A stretch of DNA of 64,000 nt from the NCBI RefSeq assembly GCF_003479805.1, contig NZ_QUHV01000004.1:9442-73441 (forward strand). Reading direction: 5' to 3'. Positions 38,942 to 50,647 of the stretch are shown here, in pieces; the stretch's first letter is position 1, and every line of letters begins with the position of its first letter. The stretch is from Collinsella sp. AF08-23. GTDB lineage: Bacteria; Actinomycetota; Coriobacteriia; Coriobacteriales; Coriobacteriaceae. The notes under the pieces are model-generated. The model was given only the letters and a program-made list of their open reading frames with translations, did not search any database and was not told where the DNA came from. Both the position numbers and the translations under genes were made by a program.

Positions 38942-39749
38942 CTCTCTTTCCCATGCCGTTGGGGCATTTTTTGCGCTTTAGAAAGTGGCCCGGCGCGCGC
39001 CTTGCCTTGTTTTCGGCGTATCGCCGCGCCCGTTCGGTAGCAGAAGGTTCATCTGCCAGCTTGATCCAGTCGTCAAAGATTTCAGAGCGCAGTTTGTCTT
39101 CTGCAAAAACCTGCTTAGAGGTCTTTTCGGGCCAGTGTATATTTAGCTGCGCAGAGAGCAAGTCTAGAAGCGCGTTGAACTTGTCAGAGTCGGAAAGTTG
39201 GTCGCTGGTGACCATAGTTACGCTGTGCCCCATCGTTTGGAGGGCGGTGGCGCGCAGCGAGTCTCTGGTCCCTGCGCCAACTCGATCGTGGATGACCTTG
39301 CCTTGGCACTCGACCATCCATTCTTTAGTCCCGTCGGGTGAAAGCACGCGCATGTCAACTTCGGCATGGTCAGTATCGATGAGAGTCTTTGCATTGTTCG
39401 ACAAGACAATGCGGTAGTTGTTTTCGAAGTTTCGATAACCCCATCCACCGAGGTCGCAGCTCATCCATAGCAACATCGACAGCTGAGCTTCTAGAGGCGA
39501 GGCAGTGACGCCGCTCACGCAGTTAACGGCCTGTTCAAACATCTTTGACCCTCTGATGCCTCGAAGGCCCGCGGCGAACTGTTCAAGGTCGCTCGTCGTA
39601 ATGAGGGGCGGTCGGGTCCAAAGGCTTGTTGGACTTCCATTTTGGTCTCTCACGCAAGTCCATCCGTCACTGCACGTCCCCAAACCGTGCGTTTCGAGCT
39701 CCGTCTGCAGCCGATCGCTGGGACTGTACAGGGCGAATCGTCCGCACAT
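38889..39749 (-). CDS. PD-(D/E)XK-like protein, second copy, bracketed by elements B and C
   Basis: A 286-aa protein sharing its core with the one at 14435-15427: 'AEVDMRVLSPDGTKEWMVECQGKVIHD', an Asp followed by Glu-Cys-Gln-Gly-Lys as in PD-(D/E)XK nucleases. Next comes a basic helix ('GAGTRDSLRATALQTMGHSVTMVTSDQL'). The N-terminal part ('GLRGIRGSKMFEQAV' ... 'SPLEAQLSMLLWMS') resembles the leading region of DUF559/AbiEi-like proteins. The ATG at 39749 is chosen; a TTG at 39776 would lie inside element C. The C-terminal ~20 residues are read from element B, so the original stop was probably lost. Not assigned to a named family; nuclease activity is inferred. Confidence 0.5.
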   Translation of the reverse strand: MCGRFALYSPSDRLQTELETHGLGTCSDGWTCVRDQNGSPTSLWTRPPLITTSDLEQFAAGLRGIRGSKMFEQAVNCVSGVTASPLEAQLSMLLWMSCDLGGWGYRNFENNYRIVLSNNAKTLIDTDHAEVDMRVLSPDGTKEWMVECQGKVIHDRVGAGTRDSLRATALQTMGHSVTMVTSDQLSDSDKFNALLDLLSAQLNIHWPEKTSKQVFAEDKLRSEIFDDWIKLADEPSATERARRYAENKARRAPGHFLKRKKCPNGMGKRGKYTNVERKPSGHSREN

Positions 39750-39772
39750 CTCATTTATCGGGAGAAGGGGGT

Positions 39773-39911
39773 GCAAATATGCAAATGTTGAGCTTTATTG
39801 AGGACTGTCGAGTACAGAAGGTCTCATCCAGACTAAAAGCGCAGGTTGCAGGCGTGCGTTTCGGGCGTCTACTTGGGTTTGACGAAAAAGAGGCAACATT
39901 TGCGTATTTGC
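39773..39911. repeat. Dyad-symmetric element, copy C
   Basis: Outer arms GCAAATATGCAAATGTTG (39773-39790) and a right arm (39894-39911) that is the complement of GCAAATACGCAAATGTTG, a single mismatch. 21-nt spacers on both sides lead to GTACAG (39812-39817) and GTCTAC (39867-39872). GCAGGT at 39841 aligns with the same hexamer at the same offset in copies A and B. It sits just upstream of the minus-strand PD-(D/E)XK-like gene. Confidence 0.85.
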
Positions 39912-40132
39912 ATGCGGTTTGGGCGTGTGGAAACCATCCGGAGCTTGCATTGGGTGTGTGGAGCATGTGTGAGCGTGCCGCGGGCGTGTGGGCGCGCGCC
40001 AAGCGAACACTGGGACCACCTCGGGTGCGTAGTGGGGTGCGGCGGGTGTGCCGTGGGTGGGGCATTGAGCCTATGGGGCCCGCTAAAACATCTGTTAGCA
40101 GGCTGCAGAGAAGACTTAAGTTTAAGAAAATA
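39912..40132. other. GC/GT-rich non-coding stretch before the dnaK promoter
   Basis: The 220 bp between element C and the dnaK promoter block hold no supportable gene. The first half is unusually rich in G and T on the plus strand (runs such as GTGGGGTGCGGCGGGTGTGCC). The second half turns A-rich before the promoter. Open frames here overlap element C and have no ribosome sites. Confidence 0.5.
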
Positions 40133-40171
40133 AGAAATCTTATATGAATTGACTTAGATTTTGTATAAGTC
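40133..40171 (+). promoter_or_regulatory. Heat-shock promoter/operator block upstream of dnaK
   Basis: Contains AAATCTTATAT (40136-40146) and GACTTAGATTTTGTATAAGTC (40151-40171), the latter a dyad with GACTTA and TAAGTC around nine bases. A closely matching block occurs upstream of clpB at 45080-45119, so both are probably controlled together, most likely by the HspR encoded in this cluster. It does not match the Streptomyces HAIR consensus (CTTGAGT-N7-ACTCAAG) or CIRCE, so this would be a variant site. Confidence 0.55.
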
Positions 40172-40222
40172 GCCGCATAAGGGGATACACTATGCCATGA
40201 GCAAAACGCAGAAGCGCCGTGA

Positions 40223-42154
<1,932 letters not shown>

Positions 42155-42255
42155 GTTCCCCGCCCGCGAGTCCAAAACCCGCGGTAAACATGGATGAAAG
42201 GGGCGGCCGGCCTGCCAGCTGGCGAGTCGGCCGCCTAGGCTGTAAGGAGACGGAC

Positions 42256-43023
42256 GTGAAGATACCCGTGAAGGATGCCGTGGAGGCGTCCGATCAGGCA
42301 CCTGAGCCCGCCGAACTGGTTGTTGAGAAGGAGGAGGCCGATATGGCCGAGGAACCTGCTGAGATGACCGAGGAAGAGATGGTCGAAGCCGCTATTCGCG
42401 CTGGCGAGGAGGCTGCTGACAACGACTTCAAGCTCAAGTACGAGAAGGTCGAGGCAGAGCTTGCCGAGCTCCGCGAGCAGCTTGCCGCTGCCGAGGATTC
42501 CAAGACGGCAGCCGAGGCCAAGGCCGCCGACGCCGTGAGCCGTCACGCGCGCCTGCAGGCCGATTGGGAGAACTACCGTCGTCGCACCGCGCAGGAGCGC
42601 TTGGACGAGCGCGCCCGTGCAACCGAGAAGCTGGTCGAGGCCCTGCTTCCGGTCGTTGATGATATGGAGCGTGCGCTCGATCACGCGCGTAGCCAGGAGA
42701 TGGCCGAGGACTTCAAGCAGTTCGTCGACGGCGTCGATGCCGTGCGCGCCAAGCTGCTCGGCGTGTTCGACCGCGAGGGCGTTGAGCCCATCGATCCCAA
42801 GGGCGAGGCCTTCGACTGCAATATCCACCAGGCAGTCGGTCGCGTTGAGGACGCGTCTCAGTACGATGAGACCGTGAACGACGTGTATCAGAAGGGCTAT
42901 CGGATGGGCGGCAAAGTGCTGCGTCCCGCTATGGTCACCGTGACCTACGGCGGCGACAAGCGCCCCGCGCCGGCGCCCGAGGCCGACGCTGCGGAAGGCC
43001 AGGCCGAGGAATCGGCCGAGTAA
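42256..43023 (+). CDS. grpE: Nucleotide exchange factor GrpE
   Basis: Releases ADP from DnaK. An acidic N-terminal tail of about 65 residues precedes a long coiled coil ('LKYEKVEAELAELREQLAAAEDSKTAAEAKAADAV') and the family core 'RLQADWENYRRRTAQERLD' ... 'LLPVVDDMERALDHA'. The C-terminal wing has 'HQAVGRVEDASQYDETVNDVYQKGYRMGGKVLRPAMVTV'. 255 aa with an Ala/Glu-rich end. GTG start at 42256 is chosen because AAGGAG lies six bases before it; the longer frame from 42190 begins inside a hairpin-rich gap. Same operon as dnaK. Confidence 0.95.
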   Translation: MKIPVKDAVEASDQAPEPAELVVEKEEADMAEEPAEMTEEEMVEAAIRAGEEAADNDFKLKYEKVEAELAELREQLAAAEDSKTAAEAKAADAVSRHARLQADWENYRRRTAQERLDERARATEKLVEALLPVVDDMERALDHARSQEMAEDFKQFVDGVDAVRAKLLGVFDREGVEPIDPKGEAFDCNIHQAVGRVEDASQYDETVNDVYQKGYRMGGKVLRPAMVTVTYGGDKRPAPAPEADAAEGQAEESAE

Positions 43024-43099
43024 GTAGCGTTTCGACCTGCGCGTGTTCGATGGGCCCTCAGTACGGGTCCACGCGGCGCACGTTTTCGATTGATCAGGC

Positions 43100-43132
43100 G
43101 GGGCCCTGGGACGATAGCCCGGGGCCCTTTTT
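43100..43132 (+). terminator. Intrinsic terminator/attenuator between grpE and dnaJ
   Basis: GGGGCCCTGGG pairs with CCCGGGGCCC across about seven bases, followed directly by TTTTT. The dnaJ ribosome site (AAGAAAGGAGGG) begins right after the T-run. It probably lowers dnaJ and hspR expression relative to dnaK-grpE. Confidence 0.75.
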
Positions 43133-43149
43133 AAGAAAGGAGGGTTCAC

Positions 43150-44088
43150 ATGCCTTCATCTAAGAGTTTTTACGATGTCCTTGGCGTATCGAAGAACGCC
43201 TCCGATAAGGACATCAAGTCGGCTTTTCGCAAGCTCGCGCAGAAGTACCATCCCGATCGTGGCGGCGATGAGGCCAAGTTCAAGGAGATCTCCGAGGCGT
43301 ACGAGACGCTCTCGAACCCCGAGAAGCGCAAAGAGTACGACATGATGCTGCAGTTCGGCGGCATTCCCGGGCAGGGCGGCTACGCATATTCGGGCGGAGC
43401 GGGCGGTCCCTCGATGGCGGACATCTTTGGCAGCATGTTCCGAGGCGAAGGGGTGAGTGGCGCGTACGGCTCCGACCCCACCGGGTTCGACTTTGGCGAC
43501 ATGTTCGGTGGGGGCGCGCGCCGGGCGCGCAAGGGTAGCGACCTCAAGGCCGTTATCGATGTGACTTTCGACGAGGCGCTGCACGGCGCCCGCAGGAGCG
43601 TGACGCACCGTATTCCGTCGACGGGCGAGAGCGACACCATCGAGGTGACGATTCCCGCTGGCTGCTATGACGGCATGAAGGTCCGCTACAAGAACCATGG
43701 CGAGTACGGCGTGAACGGCGGCCCGCGCGGCAACATGCTCATTGAATTCCATGTTGCCGAGCATCCGGTTTTCAAGCGCCGCGGCAAGACCGCCGATGTA
43801 TCGGTCGAGGTGCCCATCTCGATGTACGAGGCCGCGCTCGGCTGCTCGGTTGACATCCCCACGCCCGAGGGTAAGAAACTGCGCCTCAAGGTGCCCGCGG
43901 GCACGCAAACGGGCAAGAGCTTCCGTTTTAAGGAGATGGGCATGCCCGACGCCAAACGCCGTGGTCACATGGGCGCCCTGTTGGCGAACGTGACCGTGCA
44001 GATCCCGACGAGCTTGACCGACAAAGAGCGCACCGCTTTGGAAAAGCTACGCGATTCCGATGAGCGCGACTATCGCACCAAACTCTAA
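43150..44088 (+). CDS. dnaJ: DnaJ-type co-chaperone without zinc finger
   Basis: J-domain co-chaperone for DnaK (312 aa). The J domain (1-68) has the HPD motif in 'KYHPDRGGDEAKFKEI'. A Gly/Phe-rich linker (about 75-125) follows, and then the beta-sandwich substrate domains ('DVTFDEALHGARRSVTHRIPSTG' ... 'NMLIEFHVAEHPVFKRRG'). The four CxxCxGxG zinc motifs of type I DnaJ are absent, so it is a type II (CbpA-like) protein occupying the usual dnaJ position. AAAGGAGGG precedes the ATG. Next on the strand is hspR. Confidence 0.92.
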   Translation: MPSSKSFYDVLGVSKNASDKDIKSAFRKLAQKYHPDRGGDEAKFKEISEAYETLSNPEKRKEYDMMLQFGGIPGQGGYAYSGGAGGPSMADIFGSMFRGEGVSGAYGSDPTGFDFGDMFGGGARRARKGSDLKAVIDVTFDEALHGARRSVTHRIPSTGESDTIEVTIPAGCYDGMKVRYKNHGEYGVNGGPRGNMLIEFHVAEHPVFKRRGKTADVSVEVPISMYEAALGCSVDIPTPEGKKLRLKVPAGTQTGKSFRFKEMGMPDAKRRGHMGALLANVTVQIPTSLTDKERTALEKLRDSDERDYRTKL

Positions 44089-44199
44089 CGTGTAATGTGG
44101 TGGCGGGTGCGTCTTTGCACATCTGCGTGCGCCGGGCAGCTGAGTCCCGCCGCGCGCCGCGTACAATAGGACTCGAAAGATCGATTTGATGGGGGAAGC

Positions 44200-44613
44200 A
44201 TGTCCGAGGAGAGCCGCAACAAACCGCTGTATATGATTTCCGTGGCCGCGGAGCTCACGGGCATGCACCCCCAGACGCTGCGCGTGTACGAGTCCAAGGG
44301 CTTGGTGAACCCCAAGCGCTCGGGTGGTAACACACGTCTGTATTCACAAGCCGACATCGAACGCCTCGAGCTCATCAACCAGCTCACGGACGAGGGCATC
44401 AACCTCGCTGGCGTGGTGCGCATCCTTGACATGAAGGAGCGCGCCCAGGAGCGCGAGCGCGAGGCGGAACAGCTCCGTGCGCGCGTGCGCCAGCTCGAGG
44501 ACGAGCTGCACGAGCTCAAGATGCAGAAGCGCATCACTGCGCTCGCCCCGCGCGACGGGTCCGCGGATCCCGAGAAGGTCCTGCGCGGCCTTCTCGGCGG
44601 CGGTGATTTGTAG
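44200..44613 (+). CDS. hspR: Heat-shock repressor HspR (MerR family)
   Basis: A 137-aa MerR-type DNA-binding protein. The winged helix is 'PLYMISVAAELTGMHPQTLRVYESKGLVNPKRSGGNTRLYSQADIERL', where 'MHPQTLRVYE' and 'RSGGNTRLYS' are the HspR hallmarks. A leucine-rich coiled coil ('QEREREAEQLRARVRQLEDELHELK') gives the dimer. In other actinobacteria HspR uses DnaK as co-repressor and represses dnaK and clpB operons. The shared blocks at 40133 and 45080 are the obvious candidate sites here. Last gene of the dnaK cluster. Confidence 0.93.
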   Translation: MSEESRNKPLYMISVAAELTGMHPQTLRVYESKGLVNPKRSGGNTRLYSQADIERLELINQLTDEGINLAGVVRILDMKERAQEREREAEQLRARVRQLEDELHELKMQKRITALAPRDGSADPEKVLRGLLGGGDL

Positions 44614-44650
44614 GTTGGCGCGGGAGGCCGCCCGTTAGGAGGGGCTCTGC

Positions 44651-44902
44651 ATGCCCAGCACGGAGTCGTACAAGTTCTTCAACCACTCCACCTGCGAGTT
44701 CTATCCCTGTCACGACATGTCGGCGGCGGACCTCAACTGCCTGTTCTGTTTTTGTCCGCTGTACCGGCTAGGCGATGCCTGCGGCGGGAATTTCGCCTAC
44801 ATCGATGGGGCAAACGGTGAGCGCGTCAAGGATTGCAGCGCCTGCACGCTGCCGCATCGCCGCGAGAACTACGACTACATTATGGGGCGCCTGGCGGAGT
44901 GA
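44651..44902 (+). CDS. Cysteine-rich small domain protein
   Basis: An 83-aa protein with seven cysteines: 'STCEFYPCHDMSAADLNCLFCFCPLY', then single Cys residues in 'GDACGG' and 'KDCSACTLPH'. This matches the 'cysteine-rich small domain' family, probably metal-binding and of unknown function. GTTAGGAGGGG precedes the ATG, so the start is secure. It lies 37 bp after hspR on the same strand and may be read through from the chaperone operon. Confidence 0.8.
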   Translation: MPSTESYKFFNHSTCEFYPCHDMSAADLNCLFCFCPLYRLGDACGGNFAYIDGANGERVKDCSACTLPHRRENYDYIMGRLAE

Positions 44903-45079
44903 CCCCATTGAACGCGGGACGTCCTTCGGTCATGTAAGCTAAAACTTGCTAAAAGAAACTAAAAGAATTTGAAGCCACACTTCAAGCAAGTCGGTTGGGT
45001 CTTGGCGGTAAACCGCCCTTGCCAGCGCGTCCATGTGGTCGGCGAACTGCGCAATATCCATTTCGTGATACCTAACTTA
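44903..45079. other. Non-coding region before the clpB promoter block
   Basis: About 180 bp without a supportable gene. It begins with AAACT-like repeats ('CTAAAACTTGCTAAAAGAAACTAAAAG', 44939-44965, partly shown) and a short GGCGGTAAACCGCC hairpin near 45004-45017. Between the promoter block and clpB there is also a GCCGCCC-cgta-GGGCGGC hairpin at about 45160-45178. Confidence 0.45.
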
Positions 45080-45119
45080 GAAAATCTTATATATGGAGAC
45101 TTAGATTTGTGTATAGAAC
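45080..45119 (+). promoter_or_regulatory. Heat-shock promoter/operator block upstream of clpB
   Basis: AAAATCTTATATATGGAGAC then TTAGATTTGTGTATAGAAC aligns with the dnaK block at 40133-40171 over about 40 bp, including GACTTAGATTT at the same offset from AATCTTATAT. The right half of the dyad (TAAGTC in dnaK) is degenerate here. It is probably the regulated clpB promoter, with a leader of about 120 nt. Confidence 0.55.
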
Positions 45120-45184
45120 GAGGCTCCATCGGCAACAATACACCTCGATAGAACAACGCGCCGCCCCGTAGGGCGGCCAATGCA

Positions 45185-45221
45185 GATGTGTAAAAAGGGG
45201 ACTGTCCCCTTTTTACACATC
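45185..45221. repeat. Perfect 37-bp palindrome upstream of clpB
   Basis: GATGTGTAAAAAGGGGAC (45185-45202), a single T, and the exact complement (45204-45221). Translated, it reads 'KKGTVPF', the tell-tale of a repeat spread across many bacterial genomes. It ends four bases before the GAGAGAGG ribosome site of clpB, so its RNA hairpin would sit against the translation start. Confidence 0.85.
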
Positions 45222-45236
45222 GAGAGAGGTGATTCC

Positions 45237-47810
<2,574 letters not shown>

Positions 47811-47845
47811 TTAGGGCGGCGCTGGCAGTTGTCTAAGAGTGGGAT

Positions 47846-47879
47846 GGGCCGGAACTCATGTGTTCCGGCCCTCCTTTTT
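47846..47879 (+). terminator. Intrinsic terminator after clpB
   Basis: GGGCCGGAAC (47846-47855) pairs exactly with GTTCCGGCCC (47862-47871), followed by TCCTTTTT. Confidence 0.85.
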
Positions 47880-47940
47880 GAGTTTTGGCTAGACAGCTTT
47901 ATTGAAATGAGTTCGAAGGGGATTGCAGGTTGTTTTGCAT

Positions 47941-47965
47941 GTTAAGCCCTAGATATGGCTTAAAC
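47941..47965 (+). promoter_or_regulatory. Dyad upstream of the LacI-type gene
   Basis: TTAAGCC (47942-47948) and GGCTTAA (47957-47963) form a dyad about 50 bp before the regulator start. It differs from the CCGTTTAC sites downstream of the gene, so it may be a promoter element or the site of another regulator. Confidence 0.3.
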
Positions 47966-48012
47966 TTAATAGGCAGTTCGTTCTACCCTGGAAAACGCGT
48001 TGGAGAGACGAC

Positions 48013-49014
48013 TTGACGATTAAAGAAATTGCGGAAATGGCCGGGGTATCAAGCGCGGCGGTTTCTCGATATCTTAATGGGGGATATATTAGCGATGAAA
48101 AGCGTGAGCGCATCCGTCGCGTCATCAAAGAGACGGGCTACGTTCCTTCGTCGCAAGCTCGCGCACTTCGCACGAAGCGGGCACGGCTTGTAGGTGTCGT
48201 CGTTCCAAAAATTAGCTCAGAATCTATTGCTCGCATTACCGCTGGAATTGGTCAAGTCCTATCTTCCCGCGGATACCAGATGCTTCTGGCGGATACCGGG
48301 AACGACCCAAAGAAGGAAATCGAATACCTCGATCTGTTCGATGCATATCCTGTAGATGGGATAATACTCGCGGGTACCGTTATATCCAAGCAGCATAGGT
48401 CTTTCTTTAATCGCTCCCATGTCCCCATTGTTGTTATTGGTCAACGTGTTGAAGAAGTTAGCTCTGTTTTTCACGATGACTATGGAGCGGCAAAAGAGCT
48501 GGGGGCCTCCATTGCCCGCTCTTTGCCAAGCGGTGCGCGTGCAGCCTATATCGGCGTGACGCGTGATGATGTCGCAGCGGGCGCGGCTCGAGAAGACGGT
48601 ATGCTCGCGGGCCTGCGGATGGGCGGATGTAGAGTGGACGAGCGTGATGTTGTCCACGGCGATTTCACGTCCGACTCCGGGCGATCTCATGCATTGTCTT
48701 TAATTAACAGCGGCAAAGGGCTTGACCTGATCGCCTGCGCAACCGATTCGATTGCGGCGGGTGTAATGGGCGCGGTTCAGCAAGCGCAGCGTGCGGGCAC
48801 ACTGCAATTCTCATCGCCGGTTGTAAGCGGATTCGGCGATAACCGCGTCATTTCGGCGATTACGGGAGGAATTCCGACAGTTCATTTTGCTTACTTGACC
48901 AGCGGACTCAAGGGCGCTGAAATCCTTCTGGAGGCAATTGAGGGCAAGAGCCAGGTTCCTGTTCAGATGCAGCTTGGCTTTGAAGTGTGCATGCCTACGC
49001 GCTCATTCAGGTGA
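48013..49014 (+). CDS. LacI-family sugar repressor
   Basis: A 333-aa LacI/GalR regulator. The helix-turn-helix and hinge 'TIKEIAEMAGVSSAAVSRYLNGGYISDEKRERI' ... 'PSSQARALRTKRARLVGVVVPKI' are followed by a periplasmic-binding-like effector domain ('DGIILAGTVIS', 'DDYGAAKELGASIA', 'TDSIAAGVMGAVQQA', 'GFGDNRVISAITGGIPTVHF'). TTG start seven nt after GGAGAG. It heads the beta-fructoside locus and the 132 bp between it and GH32 contain three LacI-type operators, so it very likely represses the downstream genes until a fructoside phosphate is present. Confidence 0.92.
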   Translation: MTIKEIAEMAGVSSAAVSRYLNGGYISDEKRERIRRVIKETGYVPSSQARALRTKRARLVGVVVPKISSESIARITAGIGQVLSSRGYQMLLADTGNDPKKEIEYLDLFDAYPVDGIILAGTVISKQHRSFFNRSHVPIVVIGQRVEEVSSVFHDDYGAAKELGASIARSLPSGARAAYIGVTRDDVAAGAAREDGMLAGLRMGGCRVDERDVVHGDFTSDSGRSHALSLINSGKGLDLIACATDSIAAGVMGAVQQAQRAGTLQFSSPVVSGFGDNRVISAITGGIPTVHFAYLTSGLKGAEILLEAIEGKSQVPVQMQLGFEVCMPTRSFR

Positions 49015-49039
49015 AGAGAAGCGTTTAGCTGCTGAGTAT

Positions 49040-49117
49040 GAAACCGTTTACAGATAAAATATAACCGTTTACGGAAAGGCAGCAGGGAGATGTACGAATA
49101 AAAGTGAAATCGATTAC
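49040..49117 (+). promoter_or_regulatory. Three phased LacI-type operators before the fructoside operon
   Basis: GAAACCGTTTAC (49040-49051), TAACCGTTTAC (49062-49072) and GAAATCGATTAC (49106-49117) share the central CG and TTAC of LacI-family sites. Their CG centres are spaced about 21 and 45 bp apart, near two and four helical turns, so bound dimers would face the same side. They lie between the repressor gene and GH32. Confidence 0.6.
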
Positions 49118-49146
49118 AGTCTAATTAGCAAGTCAAGGAGGATGAG

Positions 49147-50637
49147 ATGCCGTCCCGTGAATTCATAAAGCGTTATCGCAAAGAGGTTGACCGCCAGATG
49201 CGGCAAGATGACGGACGCTTTCGTCAGCATATCCACGTGGCTCCTCTCGTGGGTTGGCTCAATGACCCCAATGGGCTTTGCGAGCTCAAGGGGACTTTCC
49301 ATGCTTATTTTCAAGCTTCCCCGTTTGATGCCCGCGGCGGTTTGAAATGTTGGGGACATGCCACGTCCAAAGACCTGATTCACTGGACATATGAGGATCC
49401 AGCGCTTGAACCGGATTGCTCATATGATCGGGATGGGGCTTACTCTGGCTCGGCATTAGTTGAAGATGGGCACATGAGCCTGTATTACACTGGCAATGTA
49501 AAGAGCGCCAACGCGCAATGCGATTACATCACCAGCGGGCGTGAAGCCAATACGATTTTGACGCGGAGCGAAGATGGTTTCGCTTTTGGTGCCAAGCAAT
49601 TGCTTATGACACAGGCAGACTATCCGAGCAACTTGACGCAGCATGTTCGCGACCCCAAGGTGTGGCGAGCAAAAGGCGAAGAGCTCGAAGCCTCGGTTCG
49701 TTTGGGCTTGGGTCCGTATTTCATGTTGCAAGGGGCCAGAACGCTTGAGGACAAGGGCGAAGCTTTACTGTTTTCCTCACCAGATGGATTTGAGTGGCAG
49801 TTCTTGCAAGCCCTAAGACAAGTCGACTCAAAAGGCTATATGTGGGAGTGCCCTGACTACCTTTTTGTAAAAGCAAATGACTTCTCAAGCGCACCCAAGC
49901 ACATCCTCTCCGCCTCTGTTCAGGGGCTTGCCGAGCAGATGGACCGAGCTGCCAATTCACATCAGTCTGGTTACTTCCATTTGACGACATGGCCGTGGAA
50001 CGACTCCAGTGAGGTGGAAGGCGATTTCACGCCCTGGGACTATGGCTTCGATTTTTATGCACCTCAGAGTTTTGTTGCCGATGATGGCCGAGTGATCATG
50101 ATGGCGTGGATGGGAGCGGTTGATGAGTGCACATTTGATAATGAGCCAACGGTTACGCGAGGTTGGCAGCATTGTTTAACGATACCGCGCGAAGTGGAAC
50201 TTGGACCTGACGGAAAGGTAAGAACCCCTCCCGTCAGGGAGCTCTTCAGCTTGCGAAACAACCCTTGCATCGAAGCCGAAGGACACCTTGGGCTTGATGA
50301 AACCGAGTGCTTTGACTTGGAAATCGATGGCATAGGAACTAAAGGCGCCCGCGTGGTCATTTCCAATCAGCTCGTAGTTTCGCTCAGTGATCATGAGCTG
50401 ACGGTCCAATTCGAAAAAACGGAACGGGACTCAATAGGTTGCGGCAGAACGGTGCGAAAAGCGCTGGTTAATGCAGGATCATCCCTTCGTATTATCGGCG
50501 ATGCCTCAAGCATCGAAGTCTTCGTTGATCAGGGGGATACATGCCTATCTACGAGGTATTACCCCAAGGAGTACGGAATTGATGTGCTATCGCCCGGGAG
50601 CCGAATTGCCTGTTGGAAATATGAGACGGAAGAGTGA
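49147..50637 (+). CDS. GH32 beta-fructosidase (sucrose-6-phosphate hydrolase type)
   Basis: Cytoplasmic GH32 enzyme of 496 aa (no signal peptide), so it acts on a PTS-imported sugar, probably sucrose-6-phosphate or a fructo-oligosaccharide phosphate. The nucleophile Asp is in 'GWLNDPNGL', the transition-state Asp in 'HVRDPKVW', and the acid/base Glu in 'MWECPDYLF'. A C-terminal beta-sandwich follows ('SSIEVFVDQGDTCLSTRYYP'). AAGGAGG precedes the ATG. The ROK fructokinase and PTS in the same operon complete the pathway. Confidence 0.92.
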   Translation: MPSREFIKRYRKEVDRQMRQDDGRFRQHIHVAPLVGWLNDPNGLCELKGTFHAYFQASPFDARGGLKCWGHATSKDLIHWTYEDPALEPDCSYDRDGAYSGSALVEDGHMSLYYTGNVKSANAQCDYITSGREANTILTRSEDGFAFGAKQLLMTQADYPSNLTQHVRDPKVWRAKGEELEASVRLGLGPYFMLQGARTLEDKGEALLFSSPDGFEWQFLQALRQVDSKGYMWECPDYLFVKANDFSSAPKHILSASVQGLAEQMDRAANSHQSGYFHLTTWPWNDSSEVEGDFTPWDYGFDFYAPQSFVADDGRVIMMAWMGAVDECTFDNEPTVTRGWQHCLTIPREVELGPDGKVRTPPVRELFSLRNNPCIEAEGHLGLDETECFDLEIDGIGTKGARVVISNQLVVSLSDHELTVQFEKTERDSIGCGRTVRKALVNAGSSLRIIGDASSIEVFVDQGDTCLSTRYYPKEYGIDVLSPGSRIACWKYETEE

Positions 50638-50647
50638 GGATGAGCTC

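Noticed and set aside
39626..40147. Plus-strand frame of 173 codons over element C
   Set aside because: It reads through the dyad element and GT-rich DNA, has no ribosome site and no recognisable domain.
40133..40171. CIRCE or classical HAIR element upstream of dnaK
   Set aside because: Neither TTAGCACTC-N9-GAGTGCTAA nor CTTGAGT-N7-ACTCAAG is present; only a different dyad shared with clpB.
45180..45236. N-terminal extension of ClpB starting 'MQMCKKGTVPF'
   Set aside because: It translates the 37-bp palindrome; the GAGAGAGG site and family alignment support the start at 45237.
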